Of a stretch of 64,000 nt of DNA, positions 1-8,503 are shown one piece after another. Every line of letters begins with the position of its first letter. Within the stretch, counting starts at the first letter, position 1. The notes under the pieces were generated by a model that had not been told where the DNA came from, did not search any database, and worked only from the letters and a program-made list of their open reading frames with translations. The DNA comes from Pseudomonas arcuscaelestis (GTDB lineage Bacteria; Pseudomonadota; Gammaproteobacteria; Pseudomonadales; Pseudomonadaceae): positions 62,001 to 126,000 of the forward strand of contig NZ_JACOPV010000010.1 in the NCBI RefSeq assembly GCF_016881005.1. The letters run 5' to 3'. Position numbers and translations under genes: made by a program.

Positions 1-257
1 AGGTGCTGGCCGGCTGTAAGTACCAGATCGTAGCCACTGCGACCCGTCAACAACTTGGTCTCCGCGGTTTCCAGCGAGTCGAAATGATCGGCGACAACGC
101 GGATACCGGTGAGCTTCTCAAAGTTGGCCAAGGTGTCTGGGGCCAGGTATTCACCCCAGATATACAGGTTTACCGTCGGCTGCTCAGCGTTGGCGGCCAG
201 CGCCTGCGTCGTAGCGCACGCCAGCGCCAGGGCCAAGCCACAGGCGCGCAGGTTCAT
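1..257 (-). CDS. Polyamine ABC transporter periplasmic binding protein, partial (PotF/PotD-like)
   Basis: Only the N-terminal ~85 residues are in the window; the gene runs off the left edge. The product starts with MNLRACG followed by a hydrophobic, alanine-rich signal peptide ending near ALA-AN. The mature start has the pattern VNLYIWGEYLAPDTL, then a lysine/aspartate-rich segment and GYDLV, typical of PotF/PotD putrescine or spermidine binding proteins. A strong ribosome site (GGGAGG) lies just upstream of the ATG. The start codon overlaps the stop of the agmatine deiminase homologue (ATGA), so the two are translationally coupled. Family knowledge gives polyamine capture in the periplasm; the exact ligand cannot be told from this part. 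Confidence 0.85.
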   Translation of the reverse strand, partial: MNLRACGLALALACATTQALAANAEQPTVNLYIWGEYLAPDTLANFEKLTGIRVVADHFDSLETAETKLLTGRSGYDLVLTAGQH

Positions 258-1366
258 GAGATTTTTCCTCCCGCATATTGCGGCATGGTGATGCAGGCGA
301 CATTGCCCCCACCCAGCAAAATCTCGCGGGAATTGTCGATTCCGATAATGCGATGACCGGGGAACAGTTCTGCCAGGGTAGCCTGGGCAACGGTGTCGTT
401 GCGATCACCAAACAGCGGCAGGACGATCACTGAGTTGCCCGCATAGTAGTTGATGTACGAGGCGCAGATTTTCGTCCCGGCCTGGCGCAGATGAGTGCCA
501 TCGACCTGATCAAGGCCGGCGGCTTCTTCGGCGGTCCACTCCAGCACAGCGGGCTGTGGCAGCTTGTGCACCGTGAGCTCGCGGCCGCGGCTGTCGCGTG
601 TGCTGCGCAGGATGTCATAGGCTTCCTGGTAGATTTCCCATTGTGGGTCATCACGGTTGTCAGTCCATTGCAGCACCACTTCACCAGGGCGTACGAAACA
701 GGCGAGATCATCGACGTGGCCATCGGTCTCGTCGAACTTGCAGCCCCGCGGCAACCAGATCACCTGCTCAGCACCCAGATATTCCTGCAGGCGCCGAGTC
801 ACTTCGTCCTTCCCCAAATGCGCGTTGCGGTTGCGATTGAGCAGGCATTGCTCGGTGGTCAGGATGCTGCCCTGGCCATCACTTTGAATACCACCAAGCT
901 CGGCAATCAGCGGCGCACGGTAGCGGTCGAGGTTCTCGATTTCGAGGATCTTCTGCGCAATCTGGTCGTCCTTGTCCCAGGGGTAGTACAGGCCGCCATC
1001 GAGGCCACCATAGGCATTGAACTCAAAGTCGACACCGCGCACTTCGCCGCTGGCATCGTTCACCACAAAGCAGGCACCACTGTCCCTAAACCAGGTGTCG
1101 TTGCAGGTCATCTCCACCACCCGCACATGGGCGGGCAGCAGGCGGCGTGCGTTGGCGTACTGCGCGGCCGACGCACAAACCGTAACCGGCTCACTCGAGG
1201 CAATAGCGGTAACGATCTCGACCCAAACCTTCTGAGCAGGCTTAGCGCCGTTACGCCAGACATCCGGACGTTCCGGCCAGCCCAGCCAGCAACCGGCCTT
1301 TTTCTCGAATTCGCCGGGCAGGCGGAAACCATCAGCCTTGGGAGTGGTGGTAAGCGAACGAGCCAT
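254..1366 (-). CDS. Agmatine deiminase homologue (AguA family) with altered active-site motifs
   Basis: This 370-residue protein matches agmatine deiminase over its full length (WPERPD near the N-terminus, WFRDSG, GGLDGGLYYPWD, ETDGHVDD, EILLGGGN). AguA hydrolyses agmatine to N-carbamoylputrescine. The catalytic Cys (about 358), Asp95 and His217 are present. However the usual EGGSIHVDG is ELGGIQSDG here, and the usual GGGNIHCITQQ is GGGNVACITMPQ, so two normally conserved histidines are replaced. It may be a paralogue acting on another guanidine compound. ATG at 1366 is chosen because AGAGG precedes it; a TTG two codons upstream is less likely. It is coupled to a polyamine binding protein downstream and follows a LysR gene on the same strand. 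Confidence 0.85.
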   Translation of the reverse strand: MARSLTTTPKADGFRLPGEFEKKAGCWLGWPERPDVWRNGAKPAQKVWVEIVTAIASSEPVTVCASAAQYANARRLLPAHVRVVEMTCNDTWFRDSGACFVVNDASGEVRGVDFEFNAYGGLDGGLYYPWDKDDQIAQKILEIENLDRYRAPLIAELGGIQSDGQGSILTTEQCLLNRNRNAHLGKDEVTRRLQEYLGAEQVIWLPRGCKFDETDGHVDDLACFVRPGEVVLQWTDNRDDPQWEIYQEAYDILRSTRDSRGRELTVHKLPQPAVLEWTAEEAAGLDQVDGTHLRQAGTKICASYINYYAGNSVIVLPLFGDRNDTVAQATLAELFPGHRIIGIDNSREILLGGGNVACITMPQYAGGKIS

Positions 1367-1459
1367 GGACAACCTCTGCGTTGGGTGGGGATAGCTGCAC
1401 GCTACGCCGCCCGGTCCGAGGCTTCCAACGATGAAAACTCAGCGATTGATGAATTGAAT

Positions 1460-2347
1460 TCAGGGTTCACTGATCTGAGTGGTGAACCATTCTATGAAGT
1501 CGGCCACCGCACCGCGCTCCAGACGCAAGCGCTCGCACACCAGGGCATATTGACCCATCGCCGCCACACTGGCGCCGAACGGACGTACCAGGCGACCACT
1601 GACCAGGTCGGCCTGGCACGTGAGGTTGTCGCCCATGGCCACGCCCTGCCCCAGCGCCGCCGCCTCCAGGGCCAGCGCTGCGTGAGGAAAATACAGTTGG
1701 CGGCCAGGTTGCGCGTCTTCGGCATGGGTGGCGAGCCAGGCGGTCCAGGTCTTGCCGTCCTGGTCGTCATGCAACAGGCACTGGCGCACCAGGTCACGCG
1801 GACGCTTGAGCCCACCGAGGTTGAATAACCCCGGGCTGCACACCGGAAAGAACTGCAACAGCGGCAAAGGCCGAACAAAGTGGGTGCTGGCATCCATCGG
1901 GCTGGTGCCATAGGTGATAGCGATGTCGATGTCGGCCGCCGGCGCGCCAGCATCAATGGGTTGTTCGTGCAGGTGCAGGGTGATGTGCGGATAGCGGCTG
2001 CTGAAGTCCGCCAAACGCGCCACCAGCCACTTCTGCGCCAACTCCGCAGTCACGGCCAAGCGCAGCACCGCTTGCGAAGCCGGGTCGCGCAGCTCATCGC
2101 AGGCCTTGCCGATCAACTCGAAGGCTTGCTGCAGATGTTGCAATAGCCGTCCCGCTTCACTGGTCAAGCGAACCTGACGGCCTTCGCGCACGAACAACGC
2201 GCAGCCCAGTTGCTCTTCCAACTGGCGGATCTGATGGCTCACCGCACTGTCGGTCACGCACAATTCAGCGGCGGCCCGGCCAAAATGGCCGTGGCGGGCA
2301 GCGCACTCGAATGTACGCAGGGCGGTCAGCGAAGGCAGTCGACGCAT
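1460..2347 (-). CDS. LysR-family transcriptional regulator, GcvA-like
   Basis: This 295-residue protein has an N-terminal winged helix-turn-helix (LPSLTALRTFE, AAAELCVTDSAVSHQIRQLE, LFVREGR) and a C-terminal co-inducer domain. The start pattern and the AVSHQIRQLEEQLG helix are typical of the GcvA-type LysR subgroup. The ATG at 2347 (MRRLPSLTALRTFE) is preferred to upstream starts because it gives the usual family N-terminus. It lies 93 bp upstream of the agmatine deiminase homologue on the same strand, so regulation of that operon is plausible but inferred. Confidence 0.85.
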   Translation of the reverse strand: MRRLPSLTALRTFECAARHGHFGRAAAELCVTDSAVSHQIRQLEEQLGCALFVREGRQVRLTSEAGRLLQHLQQAFELIGKACDELRDPASQAVLRLAVTAELAQKWLVARLADFSSRYPHITLHLHEQPIDAGAPAADIDIAITYGTSPMDASTHFVRPLPLLQFFPVCSPGLFNLGGLKRPRDLVRQCLLHDDQDGKTWTAWLATHAEDAQPGRQLYFPHAALALEAAALGQGVAMGDNLTCQADLVSGRLVRPFGASVAAMGQYALVCERLRLERGAVADFIEWFTTQISEP

Positions 2348-2503
2348 CGGCAACTCGTTGATTGAGGATCGGCAGGCAGCATAGCCCAAGCCGATGCTTG
2401 ACGGCAGCGGCCTGCTGGCAAAGTACCACCTGCTCCGCTAGCATGCCGCTGAAAACCGGCATTGGCCGGTGGGCCGCAAGGCTGAATACGGAGAAACCAA
2501 CCG

Positions 2504-3715
2504 GTGCTGCTGAGCATCCCGACCCTGTTGATGGTGGCCGTGTTTATTTTCGGCTTGATGGGTGTGCTGACCTTGCACGCCTGGTCCCGGGGCACGCGTG
2601 AGCAAACACTCGGCTACCTGGGAGGCATGCTGATATGCGCCGCGCTCGGCGCAACGCTGGTCAGCCTGCGCGGCCAGGCGCCCGAATTTGCTTCGCTGGT
2701 GCTGGGCAACAACATCCTGCTACTGGGCGCCGCGCTGAACTGGACCGCGATGCGGGTATTTGGCGGTAGACCGCCGCACTTGCCGGGTATTTTTGCCGGC
2801 GCCCTACTCTGGTCCTGTTGGGGGCTGATGCCGGACTTCTACCGCGACCTTGGTCTGCGCGTGGGTCTGTACTCGTCGATCACGGCGATCTATGGCGCAC
2901 TGTCGGCATTCGAGCTGTGGCGCAATCGCAAGCGTCTGGAAGTGGCCTACCTGCCTGCGTTGCTGCTGACCCTGGCACACACAGGCTTCTACGCCTTACG
3001 CAGCTTCGCCGACCATGGGATTTCCATTGAGCACGCGCTCGCCAGTACAGGCCGTGGCACGCTCTTTTTCGCCATTCTGCTGTTCGAGTCGATGCTCTAC
3101 GCCATTGCGATCGCTTATGTAACCTTGGCCATGGTGCGCGAGCGTGCCGAGCTGAAGTTCAAGGCGGCCGCCTACACCGACGCGTTGACCGGTATCGGCA
3201 ATCGCCGCGCATTCATGTCGCGTGGTGAGCAGTTGCTGGCGGGGTGCGCGCGACGAGGCGAGTCGGTAGCCCTGTTACTGTGCGACCTGGATCACTTCAA
3301 ACGACTCAACGATGCCTATGGTCATCAGTCCGGCGACCGCGCATTGATCGACTTCAGCCAGGTAGCCAATCAAAATATTCGCCAGGAAGACGTGTTCGCT
3401 CGCATCGGCGGAGAGGAATTCGCCTGCCTGCTCGGCAATGCCGACGAGGATCAAGCACTGCAAGTGGCCCAACGCATCTGCAGCAGCTTCCATGCCGTGC
3501 CGCTGCCGGCCCCTGGTCTGCTGAGTGTGAGCATCGGCATTGTTACCAGCAAGGCCGGCGAGCATGAGCTTTCACGCCTGCTCTCAATGGCCGACAATGC
3601 GCTGTATGCGGCCAAGGATGCAGGCCGTAATCGCGTGCGCGTGTACCGACGCCCTGTCAGTGCTCACGAGCCAGCCAGTCCAGCAACCATAACCCCGCCG
3701 GCCCCGGCGGAGTGA
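2504..3715 (+). CDS. Membrane diguanylate cyclase (GGDEF)
   Basis: This 403-residue protein makes cyclic di-GMP from two GTP. The first ~205 residues form about six or seven hydrophobic membrane segments. A C-terminal GGDEF domain follows, with DALTGIGNRRAF, a LLCDLDHFKRLND metal-binding segment and the active-site signature RIGGEEF. An RxxD inhibitory site (RQED) sits five residues before GGEEF, so product inhibition is expected. Translation starts at GTG with GGAG upstream. The membrane sensor has no recognised ligand. Its 3' end overlaps the convergent LysR gene by 59 bp. Confidence 0.92.
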   Translation: MLLSIPTLLMVAVFIFGLMGVLTLHAWSRGTREQTLGYLGGMLICAALGATLVSLRGQAPEFASLVLGNNILLLGAALNWTAMRVFGGRPPHLPGIFAGALLWSCWGLMPDFYRDLGLRVGLYSSITAIYGALSAFELWRNRKRLEVAYLPALLLTLAHTGFYALRSFADHGISIEHALASTGRGTLFFAILLFESMLYAIAIAYVTLAMVRERAELKFKAAAYTDALTGIGNRRAFMSRGEQLLAGCARRGESVALLLCDLDHFKRLNDAYGHQSGDRALIDFSQVANQNIRQEDVFARIGGEEFACLLGNADEDQALQVAQRICSSFHAVPLPAPGLLSVSIGIVTSKAGEHELSRLLSMADNALYAAKDAGRNRVRVYRRPVSAHEPASPATITPPAPAE

Positions 3716-4517
3716 GGCGCGACCACGCCGCATCCACAGCGATCGGCCGTGGCCATCCGCCCAACATCAGCTCTACCAACTGGCCATGGCCGTACTGCTG
3801 CACCAACCCATGTGGCAGCTCGGCCCAGCCAAACCCCTGTTCGGTCATTTCCAGCAGCAACAGGTAATCCGGCGCCGACCAGACCCGGCCTTGGGGTTTG
3901 TTTTCGCTGTCGGTGTAGGTGTTGAGGTACAACTGGCGATGGCTAGCCAAGTGCGCCTGGGTCGGTTGCTGCACGGTCGCCAAGGGGTGTCCGCTGGCAA
4001 CGAAAATGCCCATTTGTGCTTGTTTGGGCAACCTGCGGGTGCCGATGTCGGGCGGGTAGCTCCCTTGCGCCGCAAGCAAGCCCAAATGAGCCCGGCCACT
4101 CTGCAGCAGGCTCAGCACATCGCCTGCCTCGGCAATCATGCATTCAAGCTCGATATCCTGGTAACGCTGCTCGAAGTGATGCATCACCTGATTATCCGGC
4201 GTGAGCTGGTACATATCCGACAGAACAATGGTCAGTCGCGGCTCGACGTTGTCGGCCAAGCGAATACTCAGCTCATCGAGCCGTTCACTGGCGGCGAGAA
4301 TTTCCTGGACATGCCCCAACACCTTGCGACCGGCCTCGGTCAGCACCGGATGACGTGCCTGGCGGTCGAACAGGCTGACGCCCAGGTCGGCCTCCAGATT
4401 GGCAATTGCCGCGCTGACGGTCGACTGGCTTTTGCGCAACTTGCGCGCCGCTGCCGAGAAGGAACCCAGCGCCACGGCTTCGACAAAGGCTTGCAATGCT
4501 TCGGGAGAGTAGCGCAT
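3657..4517 (-). CDS. LysR-family regulator, divergent to PACE efflux gene
   Basis: This 286-residue LysR protein has the N-terminal helix-turn-helix (ALQAFVEAVALGSFSAAARK, KSQSTVSAAIANLEADLG) and a substrate-binding-like C-terminal domain. The ATG at 4517 (MRYSPEALQ) gives the normal family length; the upstream in-frame start adds 15 atypical residues. It is divergent from the PACE-family transporter gene with about 93 bp between them, an arrangement known for the AceR/AceI pair in Acinetobacter. Control of that transporter is therefore a reasonable inference. Confidence 0.87.
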   Translation of the reverse strand: MRYSPEALQAFVEAVALGSFSAAARKLRKSQSTVSAAIANLEADLGVSLFDRQARHPVLTEAGRKVLGHVQEILAASERLDELSIRLADNVEPRLTIVLSDMYQLTPDNQVMHHFEQRYQDIELECMIAEAGDVLSLLQSGRAHLGLLAAQGSYPPDIGTRRLPKQAQMGIFVASGHPLATVQQPTQAHLASHRQLYLNTYTDSENKPQGRVWSAPDYLLLLEMTEQGFGWAELPHGLVQQYGHGQLVELMLGGWPRPIAVDAAWSRLTPPGPAGLWLLDWLAREH

Positions 4518-4610
4518 AGGTGTATCGCTTTTATCGATGGAACCTATTTTTAACATAGGCAAAAAAGCGATGACAATCCTCCCATCGAATCCAATTGTTC
4601 AGGTGCTGTC

Positions 4611-5060
4611 ATGCTTGCTTCCAATAAATCCATCGTCGAGCGTATCGTCCACGCCGTGGGCTTCGAGGTCATTGCTGTGCTGATCTGCGCCCCTGTCGGT
4701 GCCTGGCTGCTCAATCGTTCGATGCTTGAAGTCGGTACGTTGGCGGTTGTGCTGTCCACCGTCGCAATGCTCTGGAACATGCTCTACAACAGCGTGTTTG
4801 ACCGCCTCTGGCCTGTCGAGCGGGTTACCCGCAGCATCAAGGTGCGAGCCCTGCACGCCAGCGGCTTCGAAATCGGCTTTGTCGTGATTGGGGTTCCCAT
4901 CGCCGCGCTGATGCTCAACCTGTCGCTGGTTCAGGCCTTTATGCTGGAGATTGGCTTCTTCGCGTTCATGCTGCCCTACACCATGGCCTACAACTGGGTT
5001 TATGACCTGTTGCGCCAGCGCTGGATCAAAGCCAGGAGCGGCCGCCTGCAATTGCAATAG
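4611..5060 (+). CDS. PACE family multidrug/biocide efflux transporter
   Basis: This 149-residue protein has four membrane segments arranged as two tandem bacterial transmembrane pair (BTP) repeats, each with the RxxHAxGFE signature (RIVHAVGFEVIAVLI near residue 11 and RALHASGFEIGFVVI near residue 79). This is the hallmark of the proteobacterial antimicrobial compound efflux family (AceI type), which exports chlorhexidine and other amphipathic cations; short-chain diamines are proposed natural substrates. The conserved membrane glutamate is present in the first repeat. The polyamine genes nearby make a polyamine link tempting but unproven. Confidence 0.9.
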   Translation: MLASNKSIVERIVHAVGFEVIAVLICAPVGAWLLNRSMLEVGTLAVVLSTVAMLWNMLYNSVFDRLWPVERVTRSIKVRALHASGFEIGFVVIGVPIAALMLNLSLVQAFMLEIGFFAFMLPYTMAYNWVYDLLRQRWIKARSGRLQLQ

Positions 5061-5162
5061 GCCCTGCATTCACCCGCGATAATTCAGCGGGGGCTTGGAC
5101 TCGTGAAATTTATCTGGTAGTTTTTCATGAAAATATACCAATAAAAATTCACGAGACTCGCC

Positions 5163-6452
5163 ATGTTCAAGCAATCCGCCCAGCATGTCGCCAGCTACTA
5201 CGCCCAGACCTACCCTGGGGCCATTCCTTTGCGCCCTACCTTGCAAGAGGGACTGGATACCGAGGTACTGATCATTGGAGCAGGTTTCAGTGGCTTGCAC
5301 ACCGCCCTGCGCCTGGCCCTGGCCGGCAAGCGGGTGACGCTGCTGGAAGCTAGCCGGGTTGCCTGGGCCGCCTCTGGACGTAATGGTGGGCAAGCCCTGC
5401 TGGGTTGGTCGTGCGACATGCAACCGCTGGAAAAGACCTTGGGTGTAGAACACGCCCGCCGCCTTTGGCAAAGCATGTGCTGGGCGGCTAGCGAAATGCG
5501 TGATTTGCCGCAACGCCACGGCTTCGACGTCGATTACCGACCCGGCAGTCTGTGGACGGCCGTACTGCCACGGCGGGTCGAGATGCTCCGTGAAGCTCAA
5601 CGCGAAGCTGCAGAAAAATGGGGCTACGACAAGCTGCAGGTAATCGAGCGCGAAGCCTTGCCCGAGTGGATCGACAGCCCCCGCTACCAGGCAGCACTCT
5701 ACGATCCGCAAGGCGCCCACCTCAACCCACTGAAACTGGCCCAAGGCCTGGCTGGCGCTTTTGAAGCAGCAGGCGGACGCCTGTTTGAACAAACCCGCGT
5801 GCTTGACTACCGCGAAACTTCCAACGGCTTCGTCGCCCGCACCGAACACGGCGAAGTGCGCAGCGACGTGCTGGTGCTGGCCTGCAACGCCTACATCGAC
5901 AAACTCGACCGCCAGTTATCACGACGCTTGTTGCCGGTAGGCTCTTATCAGGTGGCCACTGCACCTCTGGATCCTGCCTTGGCGCACTCATTGCTGCCAC
6001 GCAACAGTTGTGTGATCGACAACCAATTCGTGCCTGATTACTTCCGCCTGACCCCGGATCACCGCCTGCTGTTTGGCGGTGGCTGTACGTACCTGGGCGG
6101 CATTCCCAAGGATGTTGCAGCTGCCACCCGACCGGTACTGGAAAGGGCCTTCCCGCAGTTGCGTGAGGTGGCCATCGACTACGCCTGGGGCGGACACCTG
6201 GATTGCAGCCTGCGCCGCACTCCGGACATTGGCCGAACCGGCCAACGTTATTGGTTGCAGGGCTTTTCCGGGCATGGCGTGCTGCCCACCCTGGCCGGTG
6301 CCCGCGCCGTCAGCGACGCCATTCTCGGCGACAACCAATTGCTTGCGCTGTACCAGGCCATCGACAACGGTCACTTCCCTGGCGGCGATAGGCTCGCCGC
6401 CCCGCTGGAAGCCGCGGCGAAGGCCTGGTACCGCCTGCGCGACAACCTTTAA
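5163..6452 (+). CDS. FAD-dependent oxidoreductase, gamma-glutamylputrescine oxidase-like (PauB/PuuB)
   Basis: This 429-residue flavoprotein has a DAO-type fold: the dinucleotide-binding motif VLIIGAGFSGLHTALRLA lies near residue 36, followed by ASGRNGGQAL, and the C-terminal FAD contact is GFSGHGVLPT. These features match PuuB/PauB, which oxidise gamma-glutamylpolyamines to the aldehyde. The next two genes (XRE-cupin regulator and glutamine synthetase-like ligase) complete a gamma-glutamylation module, which supports the assignment. Substrate choice among putrescine, cadaverine and spermidine cannot be read from sequence. Confidence 0.83.
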   Translation: MFKQSAQHVASYYAQTYPGAIPLRPTLQEGLDTEVLIIGAGFSGLHTALRLALAGKRVTLLEASRVAWAASGRNGGQALLGWSCDMQPLEKTLGVEHARRLWQSMCWAASEMRDLPQRHGFDVDYRPGSLWTAVLPRRVEMLREAQREAAEKWGYDKLQVIEREALPEWIDSPRYQAALYDPQGAHLNPLKLAQGLAGAFEAAGGRLFEQTRVLDYRETSNGFVARTEHGEVRSDVLVLACNAYIDKLDRQLSRRLLPVGSYQVATAPLDPALAHSLLPRNSCVIDNQFVPDYFRLTPDHRLLFGGGCTYLGGIPKDVAAATRPVLERAFPQLREVAIDYAWGGHLDCSLRRTPDIGRTGQRYWLQGFSGHGVLPTLAGARAVSDAILGDNQLLALYQAIDNGHFPGGDRLAAPLEAAAKAWYRLRDNL

Positions 6453-6464
6453 GAGGACAGCTAC

Positions 6465-7022
6465 ATGGACATGCAGGACGAAATCGAAGGACTGGCGATC
6501 CTGATCCGTGATCTGCGCAAACACCGCAACCTGACCCTGGGCGAACTTGCCCAGCGCATTGATCGTTCGGTGGGTTTCCTGTCCCAGGTCGAGCGGGGCC
6601 TCTCGCGCCCCACCGTTGCCGATCTGACCGCTATCAGTGAAACCCTGGATGTGCCCACCACCTACTTCTACAACCTGAGCAAACCACGGGAAGTCGACTG
6701 GGTGACGCGTCCGGGAGAGCGGCGCACGCTCTACTACGCCGGCGGCATCACCGACGTGCTGGTCTCGCCCAAACTCACTGGCAGTTTCTCCATGCTCGAA
6801 AGCCATCTGGCACCGGGCGCCACCAGCGGTGAAGGCCACTTGAACGACAGTTCCGAACAAGGCGGCTTTGTACTCGAAGGGCAATTGAGCCTGTGGCTCG
6901 ATGACAGCGAAGACCCCGTGACCCTGGGCCCCAACGACAGTTTTCAGCTACCGCCACACAGCCAGTTTCGCTACGCCAACCTCACCGAGCAGCCAACACG
7001 GGTGCTCTGGGTATTCCGTTGA
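6465..7022 (+). CDS. XRE-cupin transcriptional regulator (PuuR/PauR-like)
   Basis: This 185-residue protein has an N-terminal XRE helix-turn-helix (LGELAQRIDRSVGFLSQVER, SRPTVADLTAISETL) and a C-terminal cupin domain (SSEQGGFVLEGQLSLWLDD, LGPNDSFQLPPHS). This architecture is that of PuuR and PauR, repressors of polyamine catabolism. It sits 12 bp after the oxidoreductase gene and just before the ligase gene, so all three are probably one operon and it likely controls them. Confidence 0.85.
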   Translation: MDMQDEIEGLAILIRDLRKHRNLTLGELAQRIDRSVGFLSQVERGLSRPTVADLTAISETLDVPTTYFYNLSKPREVDWVTRPGERRTLYYAGGITDVLVSPKLTGSFSMLESHLAPGATSGEGHLNDSSEQGGFVLEGQLSLWLDDSEDPVTLGPNDSFQLPPHSQFRYANLTEQPTRVLWVFR

Positions 7023-7045
7023 ACCACGCTGCAGGACCGCAATCG

Positions 7046-8398
7046 ATGACAACAACAAAAAGCTTTCCCGATCTGCTCACTGAAGTTCGTGAGTTTCGCA
7101 CTCGATTCCCGCAAGTGCGCTATGTCGATTTGATCAGCCTGGACATTCCCGGGCATTTCTATGGCAAACGCTACCCGATCGACATGCTTGAAAAAGTCGC
7201 CGCGGGCAGCCCTTTGAAACTGCCGCAGAACTGCGTGCTGCTGGGGACCCAGGGCGGCCTGTTTCCCATCGGCGATTATTGCTTCAACGATGGCGACCCC
7301 GACGCACCTCGGCGCCTGATCCCAGGCACGCTCAAGCCGGTACGCTGGGAGAACCAGCCATTGGGGCAAATGCTCATCAGCTCGGACGGCACCAACGCCC
7401 CCATCGAGTTCGAGCCACGGGAAGTGCTTGCCCAGGTATTGCAGCGACTGGAACGTCGCGGCATTCGTCCGGTGGTGGCCTTTGAGCTGGAGTTCTATCT
7501 GTTCGATCGCAATCTCAAGGAAGGCTTGCCACAATTTCCCCGCGATCCGTTCAGTGATGACCCGGACGACCAGCCGAACATGCACATCGAGCGTTTGTCA
7601 CGCTACTCCGACGTATTGCGCGACATGGTTGAAGCGGCCAACGAGCAAGGCGTGGACGCCAACGTGATCACCGCCGAGCTTGGCCCCGGCCAGTTTGAAA
7701 TCAACTTCGGCCACTGCGATGACGGCCTGCGCGCTGCTGACTGGGCGGCGCTGTTCTGCCGTAGCACGCGTGGGGTGGCGCTCAAGCATGGCATGCGCGC
7801 CAGCTTCATGAGCAAGCCTTACCTGGAAGCACCGGGCAGCGGCATGCACGTGCACGTCAGCTTGTATGACCGGGATGGCAACAACCTGCTCGCCGCTGAT
7901 GAACAACGTCCGTTGCGCCATGCAGTGGCGGGCTGCCTGGAGCTGCTGCCAAACTGCATGCCGATCTTTGCCGCCAACCACAACGCCATGCGCCGCTACG
8001 GCGCCATGGTCAACGCTGCCAGCCGTGCTAGTTGGGGTTACGAGGATCGTGATGCGTGCATTCGCATTCCTGAGTCCGACCCGCGCAACTTGCGCATCGA
8101 ACATCGCCTGGCCGGTGCCGACGCCAACCCTTACCTGGTGCTGGCGGCCATTCTCAGTGGCATGGAACATGGGTTGGATGCAGGCCAAGAGCCTATTGCG
8201 CCTCTCAACGACGATCGCGCCAGCGGTATCGAGTTTCCCAAGGACATGCTTACGGCTGTCAGCGCCATGCGCCAGCACCCTGTGGTCAACCAGAGCCTGG
8301 GCAGCGAATTTGTGATGGTCTACTGCGAAAACAAGCGCCAGGACCATCTGGCCTTCTTGCATGACATCAGCGCCCGGGAGTACCGCTGGTTCATGTGA
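7046..8398 (+). CDS. Gamma-glutamylpolyamine synthetase, glutamine synthetase family (PauA/PuuA-like)
   Basis: This 450-residue enzyme has the glutamine synthetase catalytic fold (FELEFYLFD metal site near residue 152, ELGPGQFEINFGH, GSGMHVHVSL, RIEHRLAGADANPYL). In polyamine catabolism these enzymes join glutamate to the amine using ATP, producing the substrate of the upstream FAD oxidase. ATG at 7046 (MTTTKSF) is preferred to a TTG at 7019 that overlaps the previous stop, because AGGA lies at a suitable distance. Family members differ in amine specificity. Confidence 0.87.
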   Translation: MTTTKSFPDLLTEVREFRTRFPQVRYVDLISLDIPGHFYGKRYPIDMLEKVAAGSPLKLPQNCVLLGTQGGLFPIGDYCFNDGDPDAPRRLIPGTLKPVRWENQPLGQMLISSDGTNAPIEFEPREVLAQVLQRLERRGIRPVVAFELEFYLFDRNLKEGLPQFPRDPFSDDPDDQPNMHIERLSRYSDVLRDMVEAANEQGVDANVITAELGPGQFEINFGHCDDGLRAADWAALFCRSTRGVALKHGMRASFMSKPYLEAPGSGMHVHVSLYDRDGNNLLAADEQRPLRHAVAGCLELLPNCMPIFAANHNAMRRYGAMVNAASRASWGYEDRDACIRIPESDPRNLRIEHRLAGADANPYLVLAAILSGMEHGLDAGQEPIAPLNDDRASGIEFPKDMLTAVSAMRQHPVVNQSLGSEFVMVYCENKRQDHLAFLHDISAREYRWFM

Positions 8399-8410
8399 GT
8401 GTGCACACCG

Positions 8411-8470
8411 CCTGTGGGACTCGCCCCGCGATCGGCTCGCGTTTTGCAGCAGATCGAGGGGCAAGCCCAT
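8411..8470. repeat. Degenerate REP-like palindromic element
   Basis: The sequence from CTGTGGGACTCGCCCCGCGA to GGGGCAAGCCC resembles the REP elements common between genes in Pseudomonas putida genomes (usual core CTGTGGGAGCGGGCTTGCCC). It is imperfect and single here. It lies between the convergent ligase gene and the VOC gene, a typical REP position. Confidence 0.4.
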
Positions 8471-8503
8471 GCCTAGCGGCGTTAGATGGCGTCTACTCAG
8501 GAG

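Noticed and set aside
491..1828. Plus-strand frame of 445 codons
   Set aside because: It crosses two convincing minus-strand genes (agmatine deiminase and LysR) and has no recognisable domain.
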